Assembly: GCA_963756185.1 (NCBI GenBank)
Contig: CAVWMS010000003.1
Coordinates: 248,001-312,000, forward strand
Length of the DNA: 64,000 nt
Source: DATAXI01 sp963756185
GTDB lineage: Bacteria; Verrucomicrobiota; Verrucomicrobiia; Chthoniobacterales; Chthoniobacteraceae
Reading direction: 5' to 3'
Part shown: positions 1-9,433 of the stretch, one piece after another
How the letters are laid out: each line of letters begins with the position of its first letter
Position numbering within the stretch: the stretch's first letter is position 1
Position numbers and translations under genes: made by a program
Notes under the pieces: model-generated
The model's input: only the letters and a program-made list of their open reading frames with translations
Databases searched by the model: none
What the model was told of the DNA's origin: nothing

Positions 1-1114
1 TCAGGATGAGCGCCATGATAAACTCGAGAGCCTTGGCCGGACGCGGAATCGCCCTGAGGAGTCGCGCCGCTCCGGCACAGGCGCACGCGATCATCCAGAC
101 CTGGAGATAGAGATAGACGCGAGGCGGAGCAACGCGCCGTTGCACAAAGGCGAGGGCAAGCACAGCCGCGATTGCCAGCGCTCCCAGCAGGAGCGCCCGA
201 TTCCCTTCGCGCCGCGCGCCCGCATAGACACAAAGCAATGTTCCGGCGCACAGGAACGGTACGAATAACATCGAACCATTCCCGCGCCACATCGTGGTCA
301 CCTCGGCAAACCTGCCGGCAAGATCCTTCCATACAAGAGGGAGCGCTTCGGGAGTAACATAGGGATTTGCGGTAATCGAAGCCAGGCCGCTTTCCCGAAT
401 CAACGGGAGATAGAGCAGGAGCGCAATAAGTCCGATTGTACCCAGCGAAATCGCCAGCGAGGTTATTCTCTGTCTTACAACAGCCCGGCTGTCCGCGAGT
501 AGAAGCAGCGCCAGCGGCACAATGGAATAAACCATTACCGGGATCGCATAGAGTCCCGCCACGCCGCAAATCACCCAAAGGATCCAACCTGTCTTCCAGC
601 CGGGCGATTCCCTCAATCGCATCGTCAGGCAGGCCATCGCCGTCGCCGCAAAGGCGATCAGCGTGTATCCACGGGCGTTTACCGAGTACTCGACCAGCGC
701 CGTCGAAGATGCCGCAAGCGCCATGGCCGCAATCGCCGCCGGACCGGAGCGGCAAAGCTGGAAGCAGAGCAACCCCGCGAGCGGAATGACCAGCATGCCG
801 AACAGGAACGCGGGGAACCGCAGCGCAGCCGGAGAATCACCGGCGATCTTCGTGCTCGCCGCCATCAGCAGGGTATTGAGCACATGGTTGTTGGGCATCG
901 AGTAACTGAAGTAATCGCCCTGTTTCAAATAGACGATGTAAGTGAACGACTCGTCGTTGCGCATCGGGTGATCCAGATGCGCGAGTCGGACCCAAAACCC
1001 CGCGGCCATGACGATGAACGCGGCGAGCACAAACAGCGCGACCCTCGAATCGCGGACCGGTCGTAGCGCGACATCAGTCCGTATGGGGGGTTCTGCGACT
1101 GCGGTTTCGTTCAT
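1..1114 (-). CDS. GT-C fold membrane glycosyltransferase (GT39/ArnT-like), 3' end outside window
   Basis: I read this frame directly from the minus strand, starting at the ATG at 1114-1112; it stays open to the left edge, so at least 371 codons are present and the C-terminus is missing. After a short cytoplasmic N-terminus comes a hydrophobic helix (about residues 24-42), then the motif HPMRNDESFTY. The Asp-Glu pair in the first periplasmic loop is the catalytic signature of GT-C enzymes that use polyprenyl-phosphate sugars (PMT/ArnT/GT39 superfamily). Many further hydrophobic helices follow. Its job is probably to transfer a sugar from a lipid carrier to an envelope acceptor; the acceptor cannot be told. 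It lies 93 bp downstream of the alpha-galactosidase gene on the same strand, so co-transcription is possible. The start is supported by the transmembrane topology; there is no strong ribosome binding site. Confidence 0.72.
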   Translation of the reverse strand, partial: MNETAVAEPPIRTDVALRPVRDSRVALFVLAAFIVMAAGFWVRLAHLDHPMRNDESFTYIVYLKQGDYFSYSMPNNHVLNTLLMAASTKIAGDSPAALRFPAFLFGMLVIPLAGLLCFQLCRSGPAAIAAMALAASSTALVEYSVNARGYTLIAFAATAMACLTMRLRESPGWKTGWILWVICGVAGLYAIPVMVYSIVPLALLLLADSRAVVRQRITSLAISLGTIGLIALLLYLPLIRESGLASITANPYVTPEALPLVWKDLAGRFAEVTTMWRGNGSMLFVPFLCAGTLLCVYAGARREGNRALLLGALAIAAVLALAFVQRRVAPPRVYLYLQVWMIACACAGAARLLRAIPRPAKALEFIMALIL

Positions 1115-1207
1115 GGCTGAACGTTCCAATAGAGCAATAAGCGGGCGAGCCGGGCCCGTTGCAGCGCAAGCCCCTGGGCCGGCGCCTCTTCCCGATCAAA
1201 AAAACTC

Positions 1208-3838
1208 CTACTGCGACTTCTCCTCTTCCAAAGTCACCGCCGCACTGTCAAAGCGGCGCGTAAAGGTGAGCGGGATGCCCGATTGCATCCACTCGCTGCC
1301 CGTGGCCGTTGTCTTCGCGCCCGCGGCAAGCCGCGGCGTATCATCCCCGGGCGGCAAATTGATCTCCGCCAGCTTGTACGATTTGTCCGGATCGAGTCCG
1401 GACACCGGTGCGGTGACGGAAACAGGCCGCGAGGTCGTCCCCGTTTCATACGCCAGCACCAGCGCCCGCGAGCGATCCTGGCTCACATAATTGAGCGACG
1501 GCGTCTGCGATTCGAACGGCGACCCGTGCCGGTATTGGTCGCCGAATTGCACGATGTCCCGCACGCCCTTGTACGCCGCGATGCCGGTCTTCGCCGCCGC
1601 CTGGTATTCCGGCTCGGACTTGCGCGGATCGATCTCCATGCCGAGCTGCCCCATCATCGCCACGTCGAACCGGAACTTCGGCTTGTAATCGCCCGAGTGG
1701 GTAACATGGCAGGTTGCCGCGATGGCGGGCAGGTAAGTCGAGTAATTCCATTGCGCGCCCAGCCGGTACATCGGGTCGGTGTTATCACTTACCCAGAAGG
1801 TATGGCTGAACTCGAGCGCGCCATAGTCGGCCCGCCCGCTGCCCGAGGCGCATGCCTGAAAGTCAACGCCGGGATGTTTCTCGACCAATTTCTTCAGCAC
1901 GCCATAGTAACCGGCCATGTAACGCGGCAGCAATTCGCCTTCGCGGTTCGGCGCGAGATAGGGCGAGTACGGATTGTGGATGTCGCTGTTGCAATCCCAT
2001 TTCACCAGCCGGATGCCGGGGTTCGCCGTCAGCATGTCATCCACCGCGTGAAAGACAAATTCCTGCACCGCCGGATTGGCAAGGTCGAGCACCGCCTGGT
2101 GCCGCTCGAGCACCAGCTCGCGGCCGGGACTGCGCAGCACCCAGTCGGGATGACGTGTGAAGAGGTCGCTCGCGGGATTGACCATCTCCGGCTCGAACCA
2201 GATGCCGAACTTGATCCCATCCTTCGCCCCTTCCTCGATCACCGGCTTCAGCCCGTTGGGAAACCGCTCCCTGTTCACCTGCCAGTCGCCCAGCCCCGAG
2301 TGATCGCCGGTGCGCGCGTTCGGCCCGTTGCCGAACCAGCCGTCGTCCAGCACATAAACCTCGATGCCCATCTGCGCGCTCCCCTTCATCATGTCGCGCA
2401 CGGGCTGCTCGGCTACGTTGAAGCCGCAACCCTCCCAGGAATTGTTATCCACCAGGCGCTCCCGGTCGCCGTTGCGCAGCCCATATTTGCGGCCCCACGC
2501 CTGCAGGCTGCGGCTCGCGGCCCCCTTGCCGTTTGCGCTCAATGCATAGACGCACATCGGCGAGGTGAATGCCGCTCCCGGCGCCAGCGTCGTGGGATAT
2601 GCCTCCGGGCTCATCCCGGCCGTCACGGCCAGCACTTTTTTGTGATCCATGTCGAATGACATCCGCGCGCTGCCGCTCCATCCCAATGCCGCGATGATGC
2701 ACGGCGTTTTGTCTTCGCCGGCAAAATCCCCAAACGACAAGATAAACGCCGGCACCGGCCCCTCGATGTGCCGCTCGCCGCCGCGCCCCTCGATAATGAG
2801 CCGCCCCTTCTCGGCCAGCTTCACGTGCTGCGGTTTGGCGGCCTCGTTCGCCCATTTGCTGTCGTACCATTCCACATGCGGATTCGACGACGAGGGCGCT
2901 TCGAAATAAATCGAGTCCAGCCGCTGCACCGTCAGCGGGCCGGGCATCCCGTTGTGCAGCACGGCCCATTGCTGGATCACATCCTCGTGCGCGAAAACCC
3001 GGAAGTGCACCTCGACGCGAATCGGGTCCACCTTGTCCTCGAGTGTCACCACCACGTGCTGCACATCGTCGGATTCCCGCGTCGTCTCCTGCTTGACGAA
3101 AACCAGGTTGAGCGCGCTGTCGCCGTTCGCCCGCTGGATCGCCACCGGCGCGTCATGGTCGCGCAGGTCGCTTTGCCCCGGCCACGCCAGCCCCTCGAAC
3201 GGCGATGTCCACGAGCCATCGCGCAAGCCCGCCGAGATCAATTTCACCGCGCCCCCCTTCCACCCGCCGAACGTGTACTGCGAATGATCGGTCACCAGCG
3301 AGATGATGCTGCCCACCGGCGCCGGCGCGGCCCCGGAGTAGCTGATCGCCGCGTCGGCCCAGTTCGCATCGTCGTAATCGATCCGGTCGCCCCCCTGGTT
3401 GACCAGCAGCACCAGGTCGCGCACGCCGTCCAGTTTCACGGAGACCGGCTGCGGCGGCATGCCGGGCGTCATCGGCCCGGAATTCCAAAGCTCCCTGCCA
3501 TCCCCTTGGACGACAAAGATCACCTTCGACGACGTCCCCGCCTGCCGGTCCGAGGCGCCCACCGTCGCGGTGAATTCAGCCGCCTTCCCATCCAGCCTGA
3601 ATTCGATCTTCGAGTTGGCGTGCGTGCCGATGCCGTGCGTAAACCTCTGGCCCCCCACCACCATCGGCTGGCCATCCACGCTCACCCCGATGTGCGGTAC
3701 GCCGCGATCCTGCTCGACGTAGGCCGGGTCGAGCGAATCCAGCGAGTAGGTGTGGGTCGCGGCCAGCGCGGAGGTCATGGCCGGCAGGAGGGAGAGGAAA
3801 AGGAGGGTATGGAAGGGCTTCGCAGCACGTATGGACAT
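1208..3838 (-). CDS. Secreted GH36-type alpha-galactosidase with N-terminal NPCBM domain
   Basis: This 876-residue protein has a Sec signal peptide (about 1-27, ending SALA), an NPCBM carbohydrate-binding module (about 28-160; 'GVSVDGQPMVVGGQRFTHGIG' region), a beta-sandwich (about 170-420) and a TIM barrel of glycoside hydrolase family 36. Diagnostic motifs are LDDGWFG (Asp498/499), the nucleophile motif VKWDCN (Asp615) and the acid/base region VSDNTDP (around Asp685). GH36 enzymes release terminal alpha-1,6-galactose from raffinose-type sugars and galactomannan with retention. The signal peptide places it in the periplasm or outside the cell. The frame is intact over 2.6 kb, unlike several conserved genes nearby. 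Next downstream on the same strand is a membrane glycosyltransferase. No regulator or transporter for galactosides is visible in the window. Confidence 0.9.
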   Translation of the reverse strand: MSIRAAKPFHTLLFLSLLPAMTSALAATHTYSLDSLDPAYVEQDRGVPHIGVSVDGQPMVVGGQRFTHGIGTHANSKIEFRLDGKAAEFTATVGASDRQAGTSSKVIFVVQGDGRELWNSGPMTPGMPPQPVSVKLDGVRDLVLLVNQGGDRIDYDDANWADAAISYSGAAPAPVGSIISLVTDHSQYTFGGWKGGAVKLISAGLRDGSWTSPFEGLAWPGQSDLRDHDAPVAIQRANGDSALNLVFVKQETTRESDDVQHVVVTLEDKVDPIRVEVHFRVFAHEDVIQQWAVLHNGMPGPLTVQRLDSIYFEAPSSSNPHVEWYDSKWANEAAKPQHVKLAEKGRLIIEGRGGERHIEGPVPAFILSFGDFAGEDKTPCIIAALGWSGSARMSFDMDHKKVLAVTAGMSPEAYPTTLAPGAAFTSPMCVYALSANGKGAASRSLQAWGRKYGLRNGDRERLVDNNSWEGCGFNVAEQPVRDMMKGSAQMGIEVYVLDDGWFGNGPNARTGDHSGLGDWQVNRERFPNGLKPVIEEGAKDGIKFGIWFEPEMVNPASDLFTRHPDWVLRSPGRELVLERHQAVLDLANPAVQEFVFHAVDDMLTANPGIRLVKWDCNSDIHNPYSPYLAPNREGELLPRYMAGYYGVLKKLVEKHPGVDFQACASGSGRADYGALEFSHTFWVSDNTDPMYRLGAQWNYSTYLPAIAATCHVTHSGDYKPKFRFDVAMMGQLGMEIDPRKSEPEYQAAAKTGIAAYKGVRDIVQFGDQYRHGSPFESQTPSLNYVSQDRSRALVLAYETGTTSRPVSVTAPVSGLDPDKSYKLAEINLPPGDDTPRLAAGAKTTATGSEWMQSGIPLTFTRRFDSAAVTLEEEKSQ

Positions 3839-4231
3839 TTTGGATTTGCCTGTGGGGGGACCCGCAAACGTTAAAGCCCCTCGCCGCGCACCGCGTCAAG
3901 CGCCGCTGCGTCCAGCGGCGCTTTTTGAAGGATGAAAGAGCCTCGCCCACCGGCTCTCGCAACGCAACCTCCCACGGGATCGCCAAACGGCGCCGCGCGC
4001 CTGCCCCGCCGCGCATAGGGCTCCGGACGGTTGACAACCACCAAAATTGCCGTAAAGAATCCCGTTAACCAGTTGTGAGGCCCATAGCGGTAGTCCAGCC
4101 CCAACTTGCACCAACTTGAAATCCACTTCTCAATACCGGGCGCCTTTCCCCTCCCCTGGCAGCCAGACCCGCGGTATTGACTAGCGCGCGCAACCGAGGA
4201 ATGCTCCGTACCCGATAGTTCTCAATCTCTC
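3839..4231. other. Non-coding gap between divergent alpha-galactosidase and korA genes
   Basis: These 393 bases lie between two divergent genes and should hold promoters for both. I see no convincing gene. The only clear structure is the strong hairpin described separately at 3899-3926. No promoter boxes can be defended by eye. Confidence 0.5.
3899..3926 (+). terminator. Terminator-like hairpin in a divergent intergenic region
   Basis: The 10-bp arms AGCGCCGCTG and CAGCGGCGCT enclose a CGTC loop and are followed by TTTTT, the form of an intrinsic terminator read on the plus strand. No plus-strand gene ends upstream of it, so it could stop antisense transcription coming out of the alpha-galactosidase gene, or act as a leader attenuator for korA. 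The position is seen; the role is inference. Confidence 0.5.
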
Positions 4232-6055
4232 GTGACCACTGAAACTGAGTTAGCTCAACCGGCAACCACCCCCCCACCTCCCGCAGCAGGAAAAGCCGGC
4301 CTGCAATCCAAAAACATCCGCGACGCAGTCATCCGCCTGGCTGGCAATTCCCAGGACGGCATCCAAAGCGCCGGCGCTCTTCTGGCCCGGCTGGCCGGAC
4401 GCAGCGAGCAGGAGGTCATGACCTACATGACCATCCCCTCGACCATTTCCGGCGGCCCGTCCATTTTCCAGGTCCGCATGGGCACGGGCGACGTGCTTTC
4501 GGCCGGCGACGAGGCGGATTTCCTCATGGCCTTTTACCAGCACAGCTACCAGGACCATATCGATTTCCTCAAGGAAGGCGGCGTGCTCCTTTACGATTCC
4601 GACAACGTCCAGCCTAACCTCGAGGACAAACGCTTCGTCTACGTCGGCATCCCGATCACGGGGCTGACGGTCGAGGCCCTGGGCGGCACGGCCAAGGACA
4701 AGGGCAAGAACATCTTCATCCTCGGCCTGATCGCCAAAATTTTCGACCTCGACACCGAGAAGCTCACGGGCCTCCTGAAGGAAAAATTCGGCGGCAAGGA
4801 CGAGAGCATCCTCAACACCGCGCTCATGGCTTTCCAGGCCGGCTACGCCTACCCGGTGGGCAATGTCCTGGCCACGCGCTACCAATTTGAGAACAGGCAA
4901 TCCACCGGCGGGCCGTCCCAGGTGACGATGGATGGCAACCAGGCGCTCGCCTACGGCCTCATCGCCGGCGGCGTGCGCTACGGCGCGGGCTATCCGATCA
5001 CGCCCTGGTCCACCGATCATGGAGACGTTGCGCAGCGAGCTGCCGAAGTACGGCGGCCTCTTCGTCCAATGCGAGGATGAGCTGGCTGCGGTCTCGATGG
5101 CGCTCGGCTTCTCCTACGCGGGCCACCTCGCCGTCACCGGCAGCGCCGGGCCGGGCATCTCGCTCAAGACGGAGGCCATCGGCTGGGCCGTCGATGGCGG
5201 AGATTCCCCTCATCATCGTCAATGTCCAGCGCGGCGGCCCCAGCACCGGCCTGCCCACCAATGTCGAGCAGAGCGACCTTTACCAGGCCATCTTCGGCGG
5301 CCATGGCGACAGCCCGCGCGTCGTGCTCGCGCCCACCACCGTCGAGGATTGCTTTTACATCGCCATCGAGGCGGCCCGCATCGCGCGCAAATACAGCACG
5401 CCGGTTTTCATCCTCAGCGACGCCTCGCTCGCCACGCGCATCCAGGCTTTTGACGAACCCGATCTGAAGAAGCTCATCGCCGATCCTGCACTCGACCTGT
5501 CGCCCCGCCCGGCCGGCTTCAAGCCCTACCCGCTCGAGGGCATCACCCGCCATGCGCCCCCCGGCACAAAGATGGTCGACGGCGAAATACCCGGTGGTCA
5601 CCGGCCTCGAGCACGACGAAATGGGCCATCCCACCGGCAGCCCGAAACTGCACTTGGGCATGACCGCCAAGCGACGCAGCAAATTGCAGCAACTGGCCGC
5701 GGAAATCCCCACGCCGGAAGTTTACGGCGACCCGGAAGGCGAGGCGCTCCTCGTCGGCTGGGGCTCGACCTACGGGCCCATCCACGAGGCGGCAAAGACC
5801 GCCGCGCGAGCGCGGCGAAAGCATCTCCTCGCTCACCTCCGGCATCTCAACCCGCTGCCGAACGGCCTCGAAAAAATCTTCGCCCGGTTCAAGCGCGTCA
5901 TCGTCGTCGAGATGAATGACCAGGGCATCTACGGCTACGGCCAGTTGGCCACCATCCTGCGCGCCCGCTATTGCGACCCGAAAATCCGCAGCCTCACCAA
6001 GACCGACGGCCTGACATTCCGCGTGAGGGAAATCCTCGAAGGAGTTTTGAAATGA
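4232..6055 (+). CDS. korA: 2-oxoacid:ferredoxin oxidoreductase, fused gamma-alpha subunit (frameshifted in this sequence)
   Basis: The N-terminal part is the gamma domain (IRLAGNSQDGIQSAGALL, about residues 28-200). The alpha (pyrimidine-binding) domain follows, with YPITPWS, VTGSAGPGISLK, VNVQRGGPSTG and a C-terminal LRHLNPLP. With KorB it oxidises 2-oxoglutarate or a related 2-oxoacid to the acyl-CoA and reduces ferredoxin, or runs in reverse. The chain is spread over several frames: extra bases at about 5015, 5193, 5584 and 5804 and a missing base near 5833. Every repair restores strongly conserved residues, and in the insertion cases either neighbouring base gives a synonymous third codon position, so I regard these as consensus errors. 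The start is GTG at 4232. The stop overlaps the korB start (ATGA), showing translational coupling. Confidence 0.85.
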
Positions 6056-6990
6056 GCGCAACCACCGATTCCCTGCCGGCGCCCGCCGGCGTAAAGCTGA
6101 CCAAAAAAGATCTCACCGCCGATCACCCCACATGGTGCCCCGGCTGCGGCGATTTCGCCGTGCTCGCCGCCTTCTACAAGATGCTCGAGAAGGCCCAGCT
6201 CCCCCACGAGAGCATCGTCACGCTGGCCGGCATCGGCTGCTCCTCGCGCTTCCCCTATTTCGTCAACACCCACGGCGGCCACTTCATCCATGGCCGCGCC
6301 GTGCCGCTCGCCTCGGGCGTCAGCCTTTCCCGGCCGGACCTGCACGTTTTCCTCTTCGGCGGCGACGGCGACGCCTTCTCCATCGGCGGCAATCACCTCG
6401 AGCACGGCGCGCGCAAGAACATCAATCTCACTTACGTCATCATGGACAATTTCGTCTATGGCCTGACGAAAAAGCAGACCTCGCCCACCTCGCCCCTCGG
6501 CTACAAATCAAAAACCGATCCCACCGGCGCCATCGACCAGCCGGTCAACCCGATCAAGAAACTGCTCGCCGCCGGCGCCACCTTCATCGCGCGCACCCAC
6601 GCCACGCAGATCAATCACATGATCCAGACGATGGAGCGCGCCATGAACCACGAGGGTTTCTCCGTCGTGGAATGCCTCTCCGAGTGCGTCGAGTTTTACC
6701 CCGGCGCGTTCGACGCCGGCAACCCGCGCAAGGGCGGCGAGTTCAAGCTCATCGAGGAGAAAAAGTGGGACAACACTCCCGAGGATGAGCAACGTCACGA
6801 TATCACCGACGAAATCGCCGCCTACAAACTGGCGAGTCTCCCCTTCCCCGGCCTCTTCGGCGTCTTCTACGAAAGCGACCGCCCCACCAAGAACGCCCTC
6901 GAAAAAAAGTGGACCGACGCCACCCGCGCAAAGCTCGGCAACGCCAGCGACCTGGACATCCTGCAGAAGACCTTCGACAGGATGAAGTGA
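6052..6990 (+). CDS. korB: 2-oxoacid:ferredoxin oxidoreductase, beta subunit (thiamine diphosphate-binding)
   Basis: The 312-residue protein starts at the ATG that overlaps the korA stop (MSATTDSL...). It contains the cluster-binding motif WCPGCGDF near residue 27, GIGCSSRF, the pyrophosphate/Mg motif GGDGDAFSIGGNH (about 104-116) and the matching Asn in MDNFVYGLTKKQTSPTS. These are hallmarks of KorB-type beta subunits, which bind thiamine diphosphate and carry one [4Fe-4S] cluster. It works as a complex with the product of korA immediately upstream. The ATGA overlap implies stoichiometric production. The substrate is most likely 2-oxoglutarate given the KorAB (not PorABCD) architecture, but other 2-oxoacids cannot be excluded from sequence. 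Unlike korA, this frame is undamaged. Confidence 0.93.
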   Translation: MSATTDSLPAPAGVKLTKKDLTADHPTWCPGCGDFAVLAAFYKMLEKAQLPHESIVTLAGIGCSSRFPYFVNTHGGHFIHGRAVPLASGVSLSRPDLHVFLFGGDGDAFSIGGNHLEHGARKNINLTYVIMDNFVYGLTKKQTSPTSPLGYKSKTDPTGAIDQPVNPIKKLLAAGATFIARTHATQINHMIQTMERAMNHEGFSVVECLSECVEFYPGAFDAGNPRKGGEFKLIEEKKWDNTPEDEQRHDITDEIAAYKLASLPFPGLFGVFYESDRPTKNALEKKWTDATRAKLGNASDLDILQKTFDRMK

Positions 6991-7307
6991 TCGGGCATTA
7001 CAGCATATTCACAAATACTGTAGCCGCTTCAAGAGTCCCCGAAGGGGACCGAGGGGGCGGTAGGGACCCGTGGCGGATGGCAGACGGGCGAGACGGCAGA
7101 CGGGCGAGACGGCAGACGATAGCCAAGAGTCCCCGAAGGGGACGGCAGACAATAGCCAGGGGCTTTAGCCCCTGGGTTCACGCGCATCGCGGTTAAGTCC
7201 CGCAGGGACGACAGAGGCTTCAGAAGCGACGGTTGCATATGATTCCCAAATCCGCTTGACCATTTGGCCCCATGCTGGAAAAATAGCACACCCGACCCCT
7301 CCGGCCT
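6991..7307. repeat. Intergenic repeat block with three small hairpins and a 16-bp tandem repeat
   Basis: No gene is seen here. The block contains two copies of the hairpin GTCCCC-GAA-GGGGAC (7035-7049 and 7129-7143), a direct repeat of GGCAGACGGGCGAGAC (from about 7079 and 7095), a perfect palindrome CCAGGGGCTTTAGCCCCTGG (7157-7176), and GTCCCGCAGGGAC near 7196 followed by ACAGAGGCTTC. The last pattern recurs in altered form near 9030. It looks like accumulated dispersed palindromic elements. One of the hairpins may terminate the korAB transcript, though none has a T-run. Confidence 0.6.
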
Positions 7308-8891
7308 ATGAACAGCGGTCCACGTGTGAAATCCCGGCTTTTATCCCTCGCGTTGTTATTCCTGCTGGCGTGCGGGCATCACCTTTTCGCGGGAAAATTC
7401 CACCCCATGAAACACGGCCTCGGGGATGACGTGCAGCCGCCGGACCTATGGGACCTCGCCACGGGCGACAAAATCCCGGGCGACGAGCTCCTCAAGACAA
7501 TGGATTACGGCGCCAGGAGTATCCAGGATGAATGGTGGGGACCCACGGCCGCCACCGCCGGCCACCTCATGCACGGCGACATCATCCTGGCCGTCGATGG
7601 CATGCGGGTTTATGACTGGCGCGAATGGGGGCTCGGCCGCTTCCGCAACGCCCCGTCGCCGGACATGACGTTGCTCATCAACCGCGGGGGACATCTTAAA
7701 TCGGCCACTCTCCATGGCGTCATCCCCAACCGCTACATCGGCATCGTCCTGGACTTCAACTATGGAACCGACCGCTTTCTCAACGACCTCAATACCCTCC
7801 GAATTCCGGTTACCGATCCCGCACTCCGCGCCTCTCTTCATTTCATGCCCGGTCACGCCGCCGCGGCGCTCGACCTCTGGATGCAGGCGAACAAAAGCCC
7901 GGCTCCCGCGGACGTTGCGTGGCTTCAGGACTTCGTAAACCTCTACTCCGCCGTCCAGGGCCGCCGCTATGCCGACGCCAAGTCCCCCGCGCATCAGCCG
8001 CCCATCCCCTATTTCCAGAGGCTCGAAAAATTCTATCTTTACCTCGCGTCCGCCAATCTCCCCCGCGAAACGCCGCCGGACCTGGAGAAAAGCGGTGAAA
8101 CTCCGGAGTTTTACACCCTCGCCCTGCCTGTTCCCGACCATCGGGCCGCGCTGGGCCATCTCTCCTTCGCGGATTCCAATTTCACGAAATTACTCACCCA
8201 GGAATATAACGACGACTGGCAGCCCGACGCCGATTTGACCAACGTCGCGAATGATTATGCGAGTAACCAGGCCGATGGCCTCGACCGATACCTGGACGAG
8301 GTCCGCGCCGCACTCATCGACCCTGGCGACCATGATGCGCTGCCTTACCAAAGCGACATGGTCACCAGCTCCAGTTCCCGTCCCTTGATCGCCCAGCAAT
8401 TGAGCGACCGCCTCAAGGATCGATCCGACCCCGATTGGCTCCTCGATGCTTACGCCATGGTTTATGTCGACCTCATGTCCGGCAAACCTGACAACGCCGC
8501 CGGCCTCATTGACGACATGGGAAAGATTTCTCCCTACCTCGCCAGACGCGTCGCGATGAATGCCTTCTTGAGCGAAAAGGCCTACCCAAAAGGCAAAACG
8601 CAGAAGCATATGGATGCCATACGGAAAGTCCTGATGGATAAAAACGGCGGCTTTCTCGGCGACGATATTCCGGAGCTATACAAATGGGCCAGGGATACGG
8701 TTCTGCCCCTCGACCTTAAAACAGAGGAACTGAGTGACACCCCTCCCGCCGCTCCGTTCTACCTCCTCACAGACGCGCCCTACGCCGAGATGCTCGCCCT
8801 CAAAGGTCTCAAAGACCTTCCCCCAGCCCCGCCGGGAAGCGCCGCCCACAGCGGCGACGGAGTGCAACAGGCGTCGAAAAACGGAAATTAG
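7308..8891 (+). CDS. Secreted protein with PDZ-like domain, function unknown
   Basis: The protein is 527 residues long. It begins with a lipoprotein-like or Sec signal (LLSLALLFLLACGHHLFAG; the Cys at about residue 22 could be lipidated). Residues about 75-150 look like a PDZ-type peptide-binding fold (AGHLMHGDIILAVDGMRVYDW). The remainder, about 180-500, is rich in alpha-helical segments with no motif I recognise. No catalytic residues of a PDZ protease (HtrA or S41) are visible, so enzyme function is not supported. It resembles DUF6288-type PDZ proteins of Verrucomicrobiota, but that is a weak recognition. It stands alone, with repeat-filled gaps on both sides, and a REP-like element begins two bases after its stop codon. 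Confidence 0.7.
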   Translation: MNSGPRVKSRLLSLALLFLLACGHHLFAGKFHPMKHGLGDDVQPPDLWDLATGDKIPGDELLKTMDYGARSIQDEWWGPTAATAGHLMHGDIILAVDGMRVYDWREWGLGRFRNAPSPDMTLLINRGGHLKSATLHGVIPNRYIGIVLDFNYGTDRFLNDLNTLRIPVTDPALRASLHFMPGHAAAALDLWMQANKSPAPADVAWLQDFVNLYSAVQGRRYADAKSPAHQPPIPYFQRLEKFYLYLASANLPRETPPDLEKSGETPEFYTLALPVPDHRAALGHLSFADSNFTKLLTQEYNDDWQPDADLTNVANDYASNQADGLDRYLDEVRAALIDPGDHDALPYQSDMVTSSSSRPLIAQQLSDRLKDRSDPDWLLDAYAMVYVDLMSGKPDNAAGLIDDMGKISPYLARRVAMNAFLSEKAYPKGKTQKHMDAIRKVLMDKNGGFLGDDIPELYKWARDTVLPLDLKTEELSDTPPAAPFYLLTDAPYAEMLALKGLKDLPPAPPGSAAHSGDGVQQASKNGN

Positions 8892-8893
8892 AG

Positions 8894-8978
8894 CGTTTCA
8901 AGCTGAAGTATAACCACTGGCGCCTCACCCGCGCGCCAGCGTGTACTTGCACTTACTCATTAACTTTCACATGAACCC
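8894..8978 (+). repeat. REP-like dispersed repeat, copy 1
   Basis: This copy starts just after a stop codon. It matches the tandem copies at 18188-18504 and the partial copy at 18890-18946. Shared blocks are TTTCAAG, CACCCGCGC, CAGCGTGTACT, GCACTTACTC and TTAACTTTCACATGAACCC. The two ends are partly inverted (AAGTTAAAGTGC versus GCACTTACTCCTTAACTT in the better copies), as in REP palindromes. Confidence 0.7.
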
Positions 8979-9433
8979 GCCGTTGCCTCCCGCAATCCAC
9001 GGTTACACTATTTCTTAAACATGCCATCTAAGTCCCGTAGGACCCGCGGCTGATGCTGGGCGGGCGAACCGACAGAGGCTACAGAATTCTTTAATATGCC
9101 CTTCACCCGGGACAAGCCGGCCTACCAGATAGTGTTTCAAAATTGATTTTGCGCTACAGAGTAAAAAAGAGGCCGGAAAAACCGGTTTCGCGCCGAAAGG
9201 AAGGGCAAGGTAGTTGCGCTCCCTTCCGGAAAACTTTGCGTCTTTGCGCCTTTGCGTGAGTCCCTCTTCCAGAACGGATTAGGCTCACGCAAAGGCGCAA
9301 AGGCGCAAGGAAAATCAGAACAGGCGACTCTCGAAAAACCGCGCGATCGAAGATCAAAATGCAACCCTACTGTCTTTTTGGAGCAATTATATCCAATCCA
9401 AATGCTTACCCCGAATTTCGGAACAGCCCCCTT
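8979..9433. repeat. Intergenic region with large inverted 'TTTGCGCCTTTGCG' repeat
   Basis: No gene is seen here. The arms at 9234-9260 and 9284-9309 are near-perfect inverted copies built from CTTTGCG units (CTTTGCGCCTTTGCGTGAG and its complement), giving a stem of about 26 bp with a 23-base loop. The same unit recurs once, without the second arm, at 19292-19320. A fragment of another family (AAGTCCCGTAGGACC ... ACAGAGGCTACAG) lies at about 9030-9080. Short open frames across the arms translate into arginine/alanine-rich peptides and are not genes. Confidence 0.6.
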
